A stretch of DNA of 64,000 bases. Origin: SIG672 sp045657105. Its GTDB lineage: Bacteria > Bacillota > Clostridia > Oscillospirales > CAG-272. Made by a program: the position numbers and the translations under genes. Numbering within the stretch: position 1 is the first letter of the stretch; each line of letters begins with the position of its first letter. The DNA is taken from positions 1 to 64,000 of the forward strand of contig JAZOSN010000021.1 of NCBI GenBank assembly GCA_045657105.1. Direction: 5' to 3'. This document shows, in pieces, positions 63,534-64,000 of this stretch. The notes beneath the pieces were generated by a model. It worked only from the letters and a program-made list of their open reading frames with translations, was not told the DNA's origin and did not search any database.

Positions 63534-63962
63534 TTATCTTACTTCAAGCCTTCTCGATTTCGGCTCTTCAATTTGCTTCTTGGGAAGCGTAAGAGTGAGA
63601 ACTCCGTCACTGAACTCGGCGTCGATCTTGTCCGCGTCGATATCCGAGATATTGAAGCTGCGCTCAAATGAGCCGTATACTCTTTCTCTGCGGATATATC
63701 CGTCCTTTTCGTCCGAGTCTTCGTGTTTGCGCTCGGCTTTGACGGTAAGAATACCGTCGCCGATGTTTATATCTATATCTTCCTTCTTTATTCCCGGAAG
63801 ATCGGACTCGACGATATACGCGCTATCGTTTTCTCTTATATCGGTTCTGAATGCGACGGGCTGAGTCTGTCTGCCGAAAAACGCTTCTTCGAGTCTGTCA
63901 AGCTCCCAAAATGGGTTGTATGAGCCTATATTTCTTGAATAAAAGGGTGTGAGTTTTATCAT
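63534..63962 (-). CDS. hsp20: Hsp20/alpha-crystallin small heat-shock protein
   Basis: 142 residues. A short N-terminal arm with Phe/Trp ('YNPFWELDRLEEAFFG') is followed by the alpha-crystallin domain (about 38-130: 'FRTDIRENDSAYIVESDLPG', 'YGSFERSFNISD') with the 'GVLTLTLPK' closing strand, and a charged C-terminal tail. ATP-independent holdase that keeps unfolded proteins soluble in the cytoplasm. Ribosome site GGAGGAATT precedes the ATG. The promoter lies at or beyond the window edge; the 38 visible upstream bases show no CIRCE element. Confidence 0.95.
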   Translation of the reverse strand: MIKLTPFYSRNIGSYNPFWELDRLEEAFFGRQTQPVAFRTDIRENDSAYIVESDLPGIKKEDIDINIGDGILTVKAERKHEDSDEKDGYIRRERVYGSFERSFNISDIDADKIDAEFSDGVLTLTLPKKQIEEPKSRRLEVR

Positions 63963-64000
63963 CGTTAATTCCTCCGTGTTTTATTTTGATTTTCCCGACC

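Overview
The window is a chromosomal segment of a Gram-positive, spore-forming anaerobe of class Clostridia, most like the Oscillospirales (Ruminococcus-type) bacteria of gut or rumen. The pointers are a type III glutamine synthetase, ThyX, Mini-ribonuclease III, a CotF-type spore coat protein, CdaA/CdaR, a DUF5685 plus J-protein pair, strong AGGAGG ribosome sites, TTGACA-17-TATAAT promoters and a dockerin-tailed lysozyme. I cannot assign a genus. No tRNA, rRNA, CRISPR array, prophage or intact insertion sequence was seen.

Layout. 1-3.3 kb: the 5' part of a secreted OB-fold protein, a KDPG aldolase and aspartate-semialdehyde dehydrogenase, all on minus. 3.4-3.9 kb: an intact barstar gene directly downstream of the C-terminal stump of a barnase-type ribonuclease. 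4.1-6.8 kb: glutamine synthetase III, then a divergent AbrB/XRE regulator pair bracketed by 35-bp direct repeats. 6.8-13.5 kb: a cysteine desulfurase-like enzyme, a DAHP synthase/EPSP synthase operon behind a Phe/Tyr leader-peptide attenuator (with what looks like the tail of a lost prephenate dehydrogenase gene), an orphan methyltransferase, Mini-III and thyX. 13.7-25.2 kb: one 3,821-residue secreted protein (three beta-helix modules, phospholipase D fold, four LamG domains, SGNH hydrolase). 25.3-33.2 kb: glycosyltransferase, two lipoproteins (DUF4353-like and HtrA-like), prolyl-tRNA synthetase and a dockerin-bearing lysozyme, all on minus.

33.2-42.5 kb: a catabolic locus. An AraC regulator, HAD phosphatase, MFS transporter and glycerophosphodiesterase run left; two Gfo/Idh/MocA oxidoreductases and two sugar isomerase/epimerase-like TIM barrels run right; manA is convergent. 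42.6-46.5 kb: an LRR lipoprotein, then DUF5685, J-domain, membrane and CotF-like genes. 46.5-51.8 kb: TrkH, TrkA, a PepD-type dipeptidase and a CPBP-like protein without its catalytic residues. 51.9-54.3 kb: rpmG-secE-nusG-rplK-rplA, ended by a terminator instead of running on into rplJL. 54.7-62.1 kb: a LemA-like protein, cdaA, cdaR, recJ and rel, which puts c-di-AMP and (p)ppGpp enzymes in one plus-strand run close to a potassium transporter. 62.1-64 kb: a dense array of stem-loops, two unknown genes and an Hsp20 chaperone.

The most notable items are the attenuator, the toxin-less barstar locus, the giant multidomain surface protein, and the AbrB/XRE cassette between direct repeats.
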